A stretch of 64,000 bases of DNA, taken from NCBI RefSeq assembly GCF_017303375.1, contig NZ_JAFKOH010000005.1, positions 62,001-126,000 of the forward strand, in the 5' to 3' direction. This document shows positions 26,836 to 36,175 of the stretch, piece after piece. The DNA is from Bacillus sp. NTK074B. Its GTDB lineage: Bacteria > Bacillota > Bacilli > Bacillales > Bacillaceae_B. Both the position numbers and the translations under genes were made by a program. The stretch's first letter is position 1; the number at the start of each line of letters is the position of its first letter. The notes below the pieces were generated by a model. It was not told the origin of the DNA and did no database searches. It saw nothing but the letters and a program-made list of their open reading frames with translations.

Positions 26836-27465
26836 ATGAATAATTACTATATGACCCCCCAACAACTCTATCAGTATATCGAAATGTTAAATTCGAAAAT
26901 TGTCGCGTTGGAAAAAAAAGTGAATGAGCTGTCACAGGAATTAACCACCCTCAGGGATACCCCCAAAATCAATGTGGAGAAAATCGAATACAAATTTGAC
27001 CAGCTTAAAGTGGAATCCCTCGACGGCACGCTGAATATCGGACTGAATCCAAGCAACTTAAAGGAAACCATTGAAGACTTAGCCGTCGAGCCCAATGTTG
27101 ATGTTAAATCGATCAAAAACCTAGAGCCTTATAAAGAGAGAATCACATCAGAAATCAAAGCGTATATTGATTCAGAATTACCCTCTCTTATCCAGGATAA
27201 CGAAATGCAATTCCAGCGTTCTCTAGATCCATCTTATTACGAAATGATTCAGCAGGATCTTCTGAATCAGATGCCGCAACGAATTGATTTTTATTTACAA
27301 AATATCCCCTATATTGAATCGAAACAACAAGAAGGGGAATGGGAGCGGAAAATCATCAATAAAATTAAAAAAGATATCGAAACGGCCCTGTTCTCCTTTA
27401 TGTCACAAATCCCAGATCATATGGAAGGAATGAAGAACAATGAACCTCCAGGTAATCAATCGTGA
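26836..27465 (+). CDS. gerPC: spore germination protein GerPC
   Basis: The longest protein of the cluster, 209 residues. It begins with a predicted coiled coil (QQLYQYIEMLNSKIVALEKK, residues 8-27, extending to about 45), followed by the conserved VEKIEYKFDQLKVESLDGTLNIG segment that is typical of GerPC. GAGGTGG precedes the ATG. Its end overlaps gerPD by 26 bases. Confidence 0.92.
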   Translation: MNNYYMTPQQLYQYIEMLNSKIVALEKKVNELSQELTTLRDTPKINVEKIEYKFDQLKVESLDGTLNIGLNPSNLKETIEDLAVEPNVDVKSIKNLEPYKERITSEIKAYIDSELPSLIQDNEMQFQRSLDPSYYEMIQQDLLNQMPQRIDFYLQNIPYIESKQQEGEWERKIINKIKKDIETALFSFMSQIPDHMEGMKNNEPPGNQS

Positions 27466-27616
27466 ATTAACCGTTGGGAATATTGATATTGCAGGGGTTT
27501 CCAGTTCCTCCCTCGTTCTCGTCGGGGATGCTGACATCATTCAGCTTGCCTCGGCATTCGATACCCCGCCGGAATCACTGCTCATCGGTCCATTCGTTCC
27601 TCTTACCCCTAAGTGA
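27440..27616 (+). CDS. gerPD: spore germination protein GerPD
   Basis: A 58-residue protein, MNLQVINRELTVGNIDIAGV at the start and a Pro-rich end, matching GerPD in size and pattern. It starts inside the 3' end of gerPC (ATG at 27440, gerPC stop at 27463-27465) and ends four bases before gerPE. AAGGAATGAAGAA upstream may serve as a weak ribosome site. Gene order confirms identity. Confidence 0.9.
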   Translation: MNLQVINRELTVGNIDIAGVSSSSLVLVGDADIIQLASAFDTPPESLLIGPFVPLTPK

Positions 27617-27619
27617 TTT

Positions 27620-28021
27620 ATGCTTAAGAGATACTCGATTTTGAATTCATTAGAAGGTGTTACCTTAGCCTTTAGTTCTCTTTATCAGATAGGGGATTCT
27701 CAAAATATCAATGCAGTGTCGAAAGCGTATGCCGTACAGCGTGAGAAGGAATTTTTTTTAACAAGCGAAGGTACTTTTGATTCTGAAGTGTTTACCAGTT
27801 CCATTGACCTCCCCCGCATCAATCCGAATATAAAGGTAAGCAGATTAAATCTGTGCCCGATTAAAGTAAACAGTATGTATATACGCGCTACAGCATTTTC
27901 GTCCATCATCCATATCGGGAACACATGCAATGTGTATATGGAAGGCAGGGTTAAGAATATTCGTCAGCTCGAAAAAGGTAAGGAACAACAAAACTTTGAA
28001 AACATAGAAGAACCTAATTAG
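27620..28021 (+). CDS. gerPE: spore germination protein GerPE
   Basis: A 133-residue protein in the GerPE position, with the conserved centre VSRLNLCPIKVNSMYIRATAFSSI and SIIHIGNT near residue 112. The start is three bases after the gerPD stop. A polar Lys/Glu-rich tail of about 20 residues follows the conserved part. Confidence 0.9.
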   Translation: MLKRYSILNSLEGVTLAFSSLYQIGDSQNINAVSKAYAVQREKEFFLTSEGTFDSEVFTSSIDLPRINPNIKVSRLNLCPIKVNSMYIRATAFSSIIHIGNTCNVYMEGRVKNIRQLEKGKEQQNFENIEEPN

Positions 28022-28058
28022 AATACTTCTCTTTCAACGGGATCAGTTTTTCACATGA

Positions 28059-28085
28059 ACGTTCCAGTCAAGTTCACATAGGCTA
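28059..28085 (+). promoter_or_regulatory. second sigma-K promoter, before gerPF
   Basis: AC at 28059-28060, 16 bases, CATAGGCTA at 28077-28085: full match to AC-N16-CATANNNTA, identical in spacing to the gerPA promoter. It lies in the 97-base gap before gerPF. Confidence 0.65.
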
Positions 28086-28118
28086 CTAGTATAGACAAAT
28101 CAAAAGAGGATGTTGATT

Positions 28119-28337
28119 ATGCCCGCTTTAGTAGGTCCTGTCGCTATTCTAAACGTAGGTGGGGGAAATGTTCAGTTCGGTGACACTGCCATTATTTCAC
28201 CAAAGTCAGCGTCTAAGACATTTGGTGGATCCGGTTCCTTCAATACGGGTCCATTTCAGTTAAGCTACAATGTCTTCAGCGTAAGTACCACCTTTGATTG
28301 TAACGTCGTAGACCAGCCGATCACCGGAAATAACTAA
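28119..28337 (+). CDS. gerPF: spore germination protein GerPF
   Basis: A 72-residue paralogue of GerPA with NVGGGNVQFGDTAIISPKSASKTFGGSGSFN. Start 28119 is chosen over an upstream in-frame codon because AAAGAGG is then nine bases away and the length equals B. subtilis GerPF. The 97-base gap and its own sigma-K-type promoter suggest it is also transcribed alone. Confidence 0.92.
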   Translation: MPALVGPVAILNVGGGNVQFGDTAIISPKSASKTFGGSGSFNTGPFQLSYNVFSVSTTFDCNVVDQPITGNN

Positions 28338-28338
28338 G

Positions 28339-28372
28339 ATAACAAAAAGCCCATTCAAAGGCTTTTTGTTAT
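28339..28372. terminator. bidirectional terminator between gerPF and the HNH gene
   Basis: ATAACAAAAAGCC (28339-28351) pairs with GGCTTTTTGTTAT (28360-28372). Confidence 0.88.
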
Positions 28373-28381
28373 TTATAGGAC

Positions 28382-28684
28382 CTATCGCTTTCTTCTGCGT
28401 TCCAGACTTTTCTTTGTTTTTATTAATTTGGTGGGAGGCTGCTTACGTATCCATTTGATGAATGCGTAAATCTTTTCATCGTTTCTTAGATCTTCAATGG
28501 TGTTTAATCTCGCCCCCAGCTCTTCGTTGGTGTAAAGGGAATGAATCTGCTTATGACAGGGAATGCAAAGCTGTGCCGTGGGAAGGAATGTACCGCCCAC
28601 CTCTTTAGGTGTGAGGTGATGAACCGTTGTTTCCACGTTCCCACGTGCACATAATTCACATATTCCAATTGTTTTTTTACCCAT
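28382..28684 (-). CDS. yisB: HNH endonuclease family protein YisB
   Basis: A 100-residue protein with two CxxC zinc pairs (CELC, CIPC) flanking the HNH core: TVHHLTPKEVGG gives the catalytic histidines and CHKQIHSLYT closes the fold. Start 28684 has GGGGGA at proper spacing and gives the 100-residue length of B. subtilis YisB; the ATG at 28693 lies on top of that ribosome site. It stands between gerPF and addA, as in B. subtilis. DNA target unknown. Confidence 0.88.
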   Translation of the reverse strand: MGKKTIGICELCARGNVETTVHHLTPKEVGGTFLPTAQLCIPCHKQIHSLYTNEELGARLNTIEDLRNDEKIYAFIKWIRKQPPTKLIKTKKSLERRRKR

Positions 28685-28736
28685 TTTCACCATCCCCCAG
28701 TGTGTGATTAATATAGGTATTCCCTAGCTGCCATTA

Positions 28737-28773
28737 AAAAAACACCTCGAAGGAAAGCTTCGAGGTGTTTTTT
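28737..28773 (-). terminator. terminator of addBA
   Basis: AAAAAACACCTCGAAG (28737-28752) and its complement (28758-28773), loop of five; T run on the minus strand. Confidence 0.9.
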
Positions 28774-28775
28774 AT

Positions 28776-31700
28776 CTATAATTCCAACACATGTCCTCCA
28801 TCAAAGAAGTATAGGTATTTTTCTGATACCGGTTCTTTCCAGATGGATTCTAATGCCCTGGTATATAATTCAATCTGTACTTTGTACCTCTCGAGAAGGA
28901 CAGGCTTTGCCTCGGGAAAACCTCCTTCATAGCGATCATGAATGCCGTCTGTTTTGTAATCCAACAGGACGATTCCTGATTCATCCCGAAATACACAGTC
29001 GATGACCCCTTGAACAAGGATTGTTTCTTCAGGGGCTTCTTCACCTGTTTCAGAGATTTCACTTAGAGGGACGCTCATGCTGAAGGGAATTTCCCGTTGG
29101 ATATTCCATGCGCCTGCCATCCGCTTTCCAAGTTCACTTTCGAAGAACCCCACAATATTATCGACTGAGATTGCCAGTTTCTGTTCCTTGGTCAGAATTT
29201 CTTTACGGACAAGGTTAGATAATAGATCTTCAACCATATCCTCTGTCGGCACCCCATCTTCAAATGAAATATGCTGCATGACAGTATGCATGGCTGTACC
29301 CTTTTCAGCTGGTGACAATTCTTTCGATTGCATGAATTGTGGACGGTTATATACAGGCTTGTGGTGGCGTCTCAGGATATCAATACTTGACGCTTCGTCT
29401 CTTATTTCAACCATCCTCTTGAGCTCTGAGACGGATTGCTTCGAACGGAGGTTTGTAGCCTGAAGATGTGGATATTTCCACGATAATCGCTTCAATACCT
29501 CATCTTTATGCAGAGACTGTATTTCCACTTCTTTCCCTTTTTTCACCTGTTCCTTCCAATTATCATCTTCACTCAATGACTCACCAGCTTCTTCAGTCAA
29601 TTCAGACTTATGAATCGAGGTGATTTGGAAGCGGGAAGGATGTTTCAGAATCTCCTCATTAATTCCGCTTCCCCCCGGCACTTCTCCCCCAAGCTCTTTG
29701 CAATGAGGATGGCGCATGAGGGACGGACCTATCCAGTCAAGATAGGAATTTGCACCTGCCCTGTCATGATCGGATAATAACCATTCTTTCTGGCTTAATG
29801 ACCCGCGCCACTTCTTAAGTGATTTCTCCAGGCCTTTCACAGTACCCACGAGGAATAATTTCTCCTTCGCACGGGTCAATGCCACATAGAGTACCCGCAT
29901 CTCCTCGGAGATCGCCTCCATCCGCTTCTTCCTCTTAAATGCCAATTGCGGGAGTGACGGGTAACTGATCCGTTTGTCTGGATCGGTATATTTCACAGCC
30001 AATCCAAGATCTTTATCTAATAAGTAAGCTGCATTCAAGTCCATGAGGTTAAATTGCTTAGACGTCCCCGCCACAAACACAACCGGGAATTCGAGACCCT
30101 TACTTGAGTGGATGGTCATTAGACGAACCACATCTTCTTGTTCGCTCAGTGCTCTCGCCACCCCAAGGTCATCCCCCCGTTCTCTCATCCTGTCAATGAA
30201 TCGCAGGAATCGGAATAACCCCCTGAAGGATGTTTCTTCATATTGGCGGGCACGGTCATACAAGGCCCTGAGATTTGCCTGCCTTTGCTTTCCACCGGCC
30301 ATCCCACCTACATAGTCGTAAAAACGGGTATCCCTGTACAATTGCCATATCAATTCTGTCACTGATCCCTGACGCGCTTTTGTCCGCCAATTTTCAAGTT
30401 GGTACAGAAACACTTTCACCTTCTCAAATGTTTCTTCATCCCTGGGATGATCCGGCTTCTTACCAGCAAATTTTTTCACGGCTTCGTAATACGTCCCTGC
30501 ACGTGAATGAACCCGGACACTTGCCAGACCCTGCTCATCGAGCCCTACAATCGGGGACCTGAGAACCGAAGCAAGAGGAATATCCTGATACGGATTATCG
30601 ATCACTTTCAACAATGATAGCATAATGGCAATTTCAGTCGCTTCAAAATATCCAGTGGATAAATTCGCGTAAATCGGTATGCCCTGCCTCTTGAATTCCT
30701 CCAAGATTTCCGCAGCCCAGGGCATGGAGCGAAGTAGAATGACAACATCACGATACTGTATCGGACGTTCTGTTTTCGTCTTGGCATCATAGATCGGTGT
30801 CCGTCCCTCGATCATTTGTTTTACCTTGTTTGCCATGTAACGGGCTTCCAGGACGGATTTTTCTATATCCCCTTCATCAAAGATGGAGAGCTCTTCTTCG
30901 CCACCGCCATTGGCAGGCTCTTCGGTTTCCTGATCGATGATCGCCACTTCGATGGGAAATTCATTTTCTTCGGGATATGGTGCACCCTTTACAAGCTCGG
31001 CTTCCCTGTTATATTCCATCTCACCGACAGATGTGCCCATGATTTGTTTAAATAAAAAGTTCGTCCCTTCCAATACTTCCTTCCGGCTCCGGAAGTTTTG
31101 GGAAAGATCAATTTTCAATCCTGCTTCCCCGCTGCTTGGAAGGAATCGGGTGTACTTTCCTAAAAACAGGTTGGGTTCAGCCAGCCGGAAGCGGTATATG
31201 GATTGCTTCACATCCCCTACCATAAATCGGTTCCCGACTGCTTCACGTTCTTCGGTGATGAGACGCAGGATGGATTCCTGAACCATATTCGTATCCTGAT
31301 ATTCGTCTACCAATACTTCCCTGAACTTATTTTTATATTCCATGGCAGCTTCCGAAGGTACTAAAGCATGAGAAGTGTGGTCTCTAAATATGTCCAGACA
31401 GAAATGCTCCAGATCGGCAAAGTCAACGAGGCCCTTTTCTTCTTTCACTTGTCTGAATCGCTTCCCGAATTCGATCACCACTTCTGCAAGTGTATGAATC
31501 ACATTCTTTATCTTCTTCATATCTTCAAGGAATGAACCGGGCCTTCTTGAAAAGAAATCCTCCTGAATCTTTTCCAATGTTTTCTTTCCCTGATCACGGA
31601 GTTTCTTCGCATCATCCACTAATTCCTTATCGTACTCTTCCCCCCTACATGCTTTAAGCTTAGTGAAGGGTAAGGTTTGGATCGTTTCGTATAAAGCATT

Positions 31701-32540
31701 CCATGAATTGGACAGACTTGCCTCCAGGCTATCGACTATTTCGATATCGCTTAAGAAATTCTCAGCTCTTGGGGCTGGTCCCCCTGGTACACGGGTGAGG
31801 TCCAGCGCCCGCTGAAACAGGCCTTTTGCTCCATGAAGCTGTAATTGGATATCTGTCAGCAAGGGTTGAATGAAGGAAAGATCGTCTATTTCTCTGCCTT
31901 CTTCCAGCTCATACATCTCTTCCAAGCTCAAAAGCCATTCATCGGGATTCGGATGTGACCTGGAAAAGTCATACAGTTTCCTGATCATATCCTGCAATGC
32001 CCCATCACTTCGGTCATTTGTAAACGTATCAACAAGTTTAAAGAAGTCATGGTTATCTTCTTTGCCATATTCTTCTTCAAATAGATCGTCAAGGACCTCG
32101 TCCCGAAGCAGGTCTCCTTCTGTTTCGTCCGCAATCCTGAACCCTGGATCGATATCGATGAGGTAATAATATTTACGGATCACTTCAAGGCAGAACGAAT
32201 GTAGCGTAGAAATGGATGCCCGGTTTAATAAGCTCAGCTGTTTTCTTAAATGAAGTGAATGGGGATCCTCATCAATCGCCTTCCCCAACGCCTGTCCGAT
32301 CCGATGTCTCATTTCCGCAGCAGAAGCGTTGGTAAAGGTAACAACCAATAATTCATCCACGTCCATCCGGTCTTCTTCTGAAAGAATCTTCTGTATGATC
32401 CTTTCGACCAGTACAGCGGTCTTCCCTGATCCCGCTGCTGCAGCGACCAGGATATCCTGCCCCTTCGCCCAAATGGCCTTCCACTGGTCGTCGGTCCACG
32501 TGACGTCATGCGGCTTGGCTGGAATCTTACCATTACTCAT
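28776..32540 (-). CDS. addA: helicase-exonuclease AddAB subunit AddA
   Basis: A 1254-residue UvrD/Rep-type (SF1) helicase with a C-terminal RecB-family nuclease. Seen: Q-motif WTDDQWKAIWAKGQ, Walker A AGSGKT at 36-41, motif Ia VVTFTNASAAEMR, Walker B VDEYQDTN near 420, motif VI VALTRAKE near 905, and the nuclease GVIDCVFRD...LLDYKTD near 1190. AddAB resects double-strand breaks to Chi and loads RecA. The start overlaps addB by eight bases, giving translational coupling. The length is close to the B. subtilis protein. Confidence 0.97.
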   Translation of the reverse strand: MSNGKIPAKPHDVTWTDDQWKAIWAKGQDILVAAAAGSGKTAVLVERIIQKILSEEDRMDVDELLVVTFTNASAAEMRHRIGQALGKAIDEDPHSLHLRKQLSLLNRASISTLHSFCLEVIRKYYYLIDIDPGFRIADETEGDLLRDEVLDDLFEEEYGKEDNHDFFKLVDTFTNDRSDGALQDMIRKLYDFSRSHPNPDEWLLSLEEMYELEEGREIDDLSFIQPLLTDIQLQLHGAKGLFQRALDLTRVPGGPAPRAENFLSDIEIVDSLEASLSNSWNALYETIQTLPFTKLKACRGEEYDKELVDDAKKLRDQGKKTLEKIQEDFFSRRPGSFLEDMKKIKNVIHTLAEVVIEFGKRFRQVKEEKGLVDFADLEHFCLDIFRDHTSHALVPSEAAMEYKNKFREVLVDEYQDTNMVQESILRLITEEREAVGNRFMVGDVKQSIYRFRLAEPNLFLGKYTRFLPSSGEAGLKIDLSQNFRSRKEVLEGTNFLFKQIMGTSVGEMEYNREAELVKGAPYPEENEFPIEVAIIDQETEEPANGGGEEELSIFDEGDIEKSVLEARYMANKVKQMIEGRTPIYDAKTKTERPIQYRDVVILLRSMPWAAEILEEFKRQGIPIYANLSTGYFEATEIAIMLSLLKVIDNPYQDIPLASVLRSPIVGLDEQGLASVRVHSRAGTYYEAVKKFAGKKPDHPRDEETFEKVKVFLYQLENWRTKARQGSVTELIWQLYRDTRFYDYVGGMAGGKQRQANLRALYDRARQYEETSFRGLFRFLRFIDRMRERGDDLGVARALSEQEDVVRLMTIHSSKGLEFPVVFVAGTSKQFNLMDLNAAYLLDKDLGLAVKYTDPDKRISYPSLPQLAFKRKKRMEAISEEMRVLYVALTRAKEKLFLVGTVKGLEKSLKKWRGSLSQKEWLLSDHDRAGANSYLDWIGPSLMRHPHCKELGGEVPGGSGINEEILKHPSRFQITSIHKSELTEEAGESLSEDDNWKEQVKKGKEVEIQSLHKDEVLKRLSWKYPHLQATNLRSKQSVSELKRMVEIRDEASSIDILRRHHKPVYNRPQFMQSKELSPAEKGTAMHTVMQHISFEDGVPTEDMVEDLLSNLVRKEILTKEQKLAISVDNIVGFFESELGKRMAGAWNIQREIPFSMSVPLSEISETGEEAPEETILVQGVIDCVFRDESGIVLLDYKTDGIHDRYEGGFPEAKPVLLERYKVQIELYTRALESIWKEPVSEKYLYFFDGGHVLEL

Positions 32541-35500
32541 TGGATTCTACCTCCTCTCTCACTTTCCGCAATAAATCTTCAGGTTTCGCCGTAGGCAACT
32601 CTCTGTATTCGTTTTCCTCCAACGACTGATCAAATTGACAGACGGAACGGAATGAACAGAACTGACACGGAGTCCGGTCCTTCAGTTTATAAGGAGAAAT
32701 GTCGGTCTCCCCCGAGATGATCCGATTTCCTGAAGCTTCATAAAGTTTTCTGACATGCTTTCGCATATAGTGAAAGTCTTCCTGGCTGGCCGCTTTTGAC
32801 CTGGATGACAATGATCCATCTTTTTTGATACCGGCTGAGATCATATCTGAATTCCCCGTCTCCAACGACTGATCCATCAACCTGACGATATCTGTATTCC
32901 CAAGGACTAGACCTTTCATTTTAAAACTCTTGAAAATTTCCTGTTCGATTTGGTCCATGGTCAAGATTTTCTTACTATTGATCATCGGATTGTGAACATG
33001 GAAATAAAGGACGCCTGCAGGCTTCGCTTCTTTTCCGACAAATTGTTTCGAATTCGTTAACACTATATCCAAGTACGTGAGCATTTGAAGGGCTAAACCG
33101 TAATACACTTCCGTCATATCGAGATCCCTTGGACTCGATTTGTAATCGACGATTCGGAGATATACCCCATTGGCATCCTCCGCTTTGTCCACCCGGTCGA
33201 TCCTTCCCTGAAGTTCCATCTTCGTCCCGTTTCTGAGCTGAAACTCGAACGGTGGAAGTGTCGCGTGAGGTCCGAAACCAAGCTCAACCCCGACCGGGAC
33301 AAACCCGCTCGCCTTCGCATGCTCACTAAGGATGAGGCTTGCCCGGCCAATGATTTGTTCCAGTTTCTGTGCGATATAATAATGCCTGTTCGAGCTTAGT
33401 AGAATCTGATGTTGAAGCTTTGGTGCCAGCATCAGGACGGCTTCTTTCGCTAGCCTCAAGCACTGGGATTTCGAAAGAGCAGCCCATGTCAGACCATGAC
33501 GTTCCACTTCTTCTGATATCCATTTTAAAGCTGAATGGAACATTTCACCGATGTCAGGCGCTTCTAATTTGAAGAAATCCCGTTCCCTGAGCTTCAATCC
33601 GTGGCTAGCAAAATGAGAAAATGGACAGCTGTGAAACAACTCCATCCGGGAAACACTGGCCAGGATATGGTCGCCGTACAATTCTTTGCTTGTCTCCTCA
33701 GACAGTTGTTGTCCGGTATTCTCATAAAAAAGACTCGATAAGATATGTCCGGAATGCCATTTCCAATCATTGGACGTTGTATAGAAGTTATAAACATCCC
33801 ACCAGAAATCATAAATAGGGTAATCCCGTTTCTTTAATTGCAGCTGGGACGTGAGATGAGATATCGTCACATTCGGATGACAGACGTAATGAAGCTGATC
33901 CTCTTCAGGTAATTCAGATGGTTCATTAATGAGAAGCTTTGTTGGTGCACCAGGGAACATTTCATTTAACCTCTTGATAAACGAAGAAGGCAGTAGTGCC
34001 TTTCCTTCTTCATTGGCGATCGGGTAGCTGATGAAGATCCGTTCACTTGGAGTCGTAAAGGCTTTATATGCCACAAACTCCTCATCCAGGAGCTTCGTCC
34101 GGTTACTCGGAGCGATCTTATATCCCCTCTTGATCAATGACTCACGGTCCTCATCGGACAGGACTCCGTCTTCACTCATTTTTGCCGGTAGAACACCATC
34201 ATTCACGCCAATGATGAACGCGGCTTTAATATCACCTAGCCTCGATTTCTCCAGGTCGGCAATAATGACCTGATCAATGGCCGGTGGAACCAGGGAAAAT
34301 TCCATCGTCTCTATACCAGCATCCAGAATCGATGAGAATCTCTTCATGGTCGTTTCTTCATCACCAAGCATTTCTACATATTGATCAAGCAAGTCCATTG
34401 CCGCTGACCACGCCTGATCATGTTCCCTTGCTGCAACCAGATTCCCTTTTTCTTCAGCTTCCATGCGCATCCGCTCCAGCTTTTCGGGTATATTCAGCTC
34501 TTCCAGATACACATAAAGAGCCTCACAGTATTCCCGACCTGTTGACCGCTTCTTTAAACGTTTTCCAAGACGTATGATCGGTGCGGATATAAATAACCGC
34601 AGCTCATTAATCTCGTGCTCAATTTCCCTCTCAGCGTCGGTCTGTGGTGCATCCACATGCTCAAGACCCCTGAAACGCCGGTATTTCCACCGATCTTTCT
34701 TCGTCCATCGGTCACCCTTTATCCCATAGGCCAACACATAGTTTTCAAGACGGTCCATTTTTTCACGCAAATCGGTGGGGTTCTTATGGTAAGGGAACAG
34801 AAGATCTGTTTTCACTGCCCTGAAGACAGGTTCATACCTCCAATTCGTGTTCATGATCTCAAGCGTTGAACGAATCAGTTCAATGAGAGGGTGATTCAGC
34901 ATCGTTCGCTTTTGATCAAGGAAAAAGGGAATCGAATAATCTTGAAATATCGTTTCGACTTTATCACGATAATCCTGGCTGTTTCGTACCAATACAGCGA
35001 TATCCTTGTAGCGGTACCCTTCTTCCCTGGCAAGCTTCCTGATTTCCCTGGCCACACCTTCAATCTCAGCCCGACGGTTTGACGCTTCCAGGAATTCAAT
35101 GGTTCCATTTCCTTCATCAAAAGGTATGGTCGGCCTTTCATCGAAATGACGTTCTAAGTGAAGCAAGGCTTCACTTTGGTAGCGAATGGGTTTGCTCATC
35201 ACCTCTTCTACTGCCGATTCATCTGCCATACTGCATAGATCCTGAAGTGTATGATACGTTTCATTTGTCATTCGATACAGACTTAACTCGTTCATCGCCC
35301 CCATAGGCTCTTCAGGATCGGTTGTAAGGGCAACCGTCACTCTTTTTGTATGGTGAATGAGCTCATCGATGATGAGATACTCCTGAGGAGTGAAACTATG
35401 GAATCCGTCTATATAGATTTCTGCCTTCTTCAGCAGCTCGGAATTTCTCACATTATCGGAAAGCAATTGAAAATAATCTTCTGAATCGATGTATTTACCG

Positions 35501-36015
35501 AAAAGCTTTTCCTCAAATTTCTCATAAATCAGTTCGAGGTCATGAAGTTTGTCCTTCAATACCTTGTACCGTTCACTGTCCCCTTCAAATTCTTGCAAGT
35601 CTGAAGGAGAAATACAGTAACGTTTGAACTCCTTAACGATCGCTTCTACATGATGAATAAAACCCGGCTTCTCAGAGGCCTTGTTGAAAATATGGAGATG
35701 TTCCTTGTTTTCATCTATAATCTTCCGGATCATCATATTCAACCCTACATCCGATAAATGATAACGGCTCATTCCTCCCGTTTCCTGAAGAATCTTCCAC
35801 GCAAGTCGTGTGAAGCTGAACACTTGTCCACGGATCATGCCGTTCAATCCCGGTGTGTTCACAAGCTCGTATTCCGATATAAAGGACATTTGATCCGGTA
35901 CGATATAAATGATAGGGTCCCCGTTCGGTGCTTCCAATAAGTTCTGTTTCATCTCATCCAGTATATGATGTGTTTTCCCCGTACCGGAGCGTCCGAGAAT
36001 AAAGCGTACAGACAT
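32533..36015 (-). CDS. addB: helicase-exonuclease AddAB subunit AddB
   Basis: A 1160-residue partner of AddA. It has Walker A GRSGTGKT at 8-15, a degenerate helicase body that recognises Chi, and a C-terminal nuclease with IVDYKSS near 1000. The four cysteines of the iron-sulfur cluster are present: one in FHSCPFSHFA near 795 and three in PCQFCSFRSVC near 1115-1125. Gene order addB-addA is the usual one. No LexA box was found upstream in the 160-base region to the divergent MFS gene. Confidence 0.97.
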   Translation of the reverse strand: MSVRFILGRSGTGKTHHILDEMKQNLLEAPNGDPIIYIVPDQMSFISEYELVNTPGLNGMIRGQVFSFTRLAWKILQETGGMSRYHLSDVGLNMMIRKIIDENKEHLHIFNKASEKPGFIHHVEAIVKEFKRYCISPSDLQEFEGDSERYKVLKDKLHDLELIYEKFEEKLFGKYIDSEDYFQLLSDNVRNSELLKKAEIYIDGFHSFTPQEYLIIDELIHHTKRVTVALTTDPEEPMGAMNELSLYRMTNETYHTLQDLCSMADESAVEEVMSKPIRYQSEALLHLERHFDERPTIPFDEGNGTIEFLEASNRRAEIEGVAREIRKLAREEGYRYKDIAVLVRNSQDYRDKVETIFQDYSIPFFLDQKRTMLNHPLIELIRSTLEIMNTNWRYEPVFRAVKTDLLFPYHKNPTDLREKMDRLENYVLAYGIKGDRWTKKDRWKYRRFRGLEHVDAPQTDAEREIEHEINELRLFISAPIIRLGKRLKKRSTGREYCEALYVYLEELNIPEKLERMRMEAEEKGNLVAAREHDQAWSAAMDLLDQYVEMLGDEETTMKRFSSILDAGIETMEFSLVPPAIDQVIIADLEKSRLGDIKAAFIIGVNDGVLPAKMSEDGVLSDEDRESLIKRGYKIAPSNRTKLLDEEFVAYKAFTTPSERIFISYPIANEEGKALLPSSFIKRLNEMFPGAPTKLLINEPSELPEEDQLHYVCHPNVTISHLTSQLQLKKRDYPIYDFWWDVYNFYTTSNDWKWHSGHILSSLFYENTGQQLSEETSKELYGDHILASVSRMELFHSCPFSHFASHGLKLRERDFFKLEAPDIGEMFHSALKWISEEVERHGLTWAALSKSQCLRLAKEAVLMLAPKLQHQILLSSNRHYYIAQKLEQIIGRASLILSEHAKASGFVPVGVELGFGPHATLPPFEFQLRNGTKMELQGRIDRVDKAEDANGVYLRIVDYKSSPRDLDMTEVYYGLALQMLTYLDIVLTNSKQFVGKEAKPAGVLYFHVHNPMINSKKILTMDQIEQEIFKSFKMKGLVLGNTDIVRLMDQSLETGNSDMISAGIKKDGSLSSRSKAASQEDFHYMRKHVRKLYEASGNRIISGETDISPYKLKDRTPCQFCSFRSVCQFDQSLEENEYRELPTAKPEDLLRKVREEVESNE

Positions 36016-36175
36016 CCTATCACTCCTTTTCTAATACTCTATCTATTCTATCCCAAAGGCTTTATGATTTTTTGCATAGGTTCATTATAGTACACTACCA
36101 GGATTCTTTCCTGCCCCAATCTCAACTGAAAATAATTGGAACTTCCGCATACAGTAAAGAGAGGTAGGTGATTTC

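Noticed and set aside
36016..36175. LexA box or clear promoter for addB
   Set aside because: No CGAAC-N4-GTTCG-like site was seen, and a TATAAT on the minus strand has no acceptable -35.
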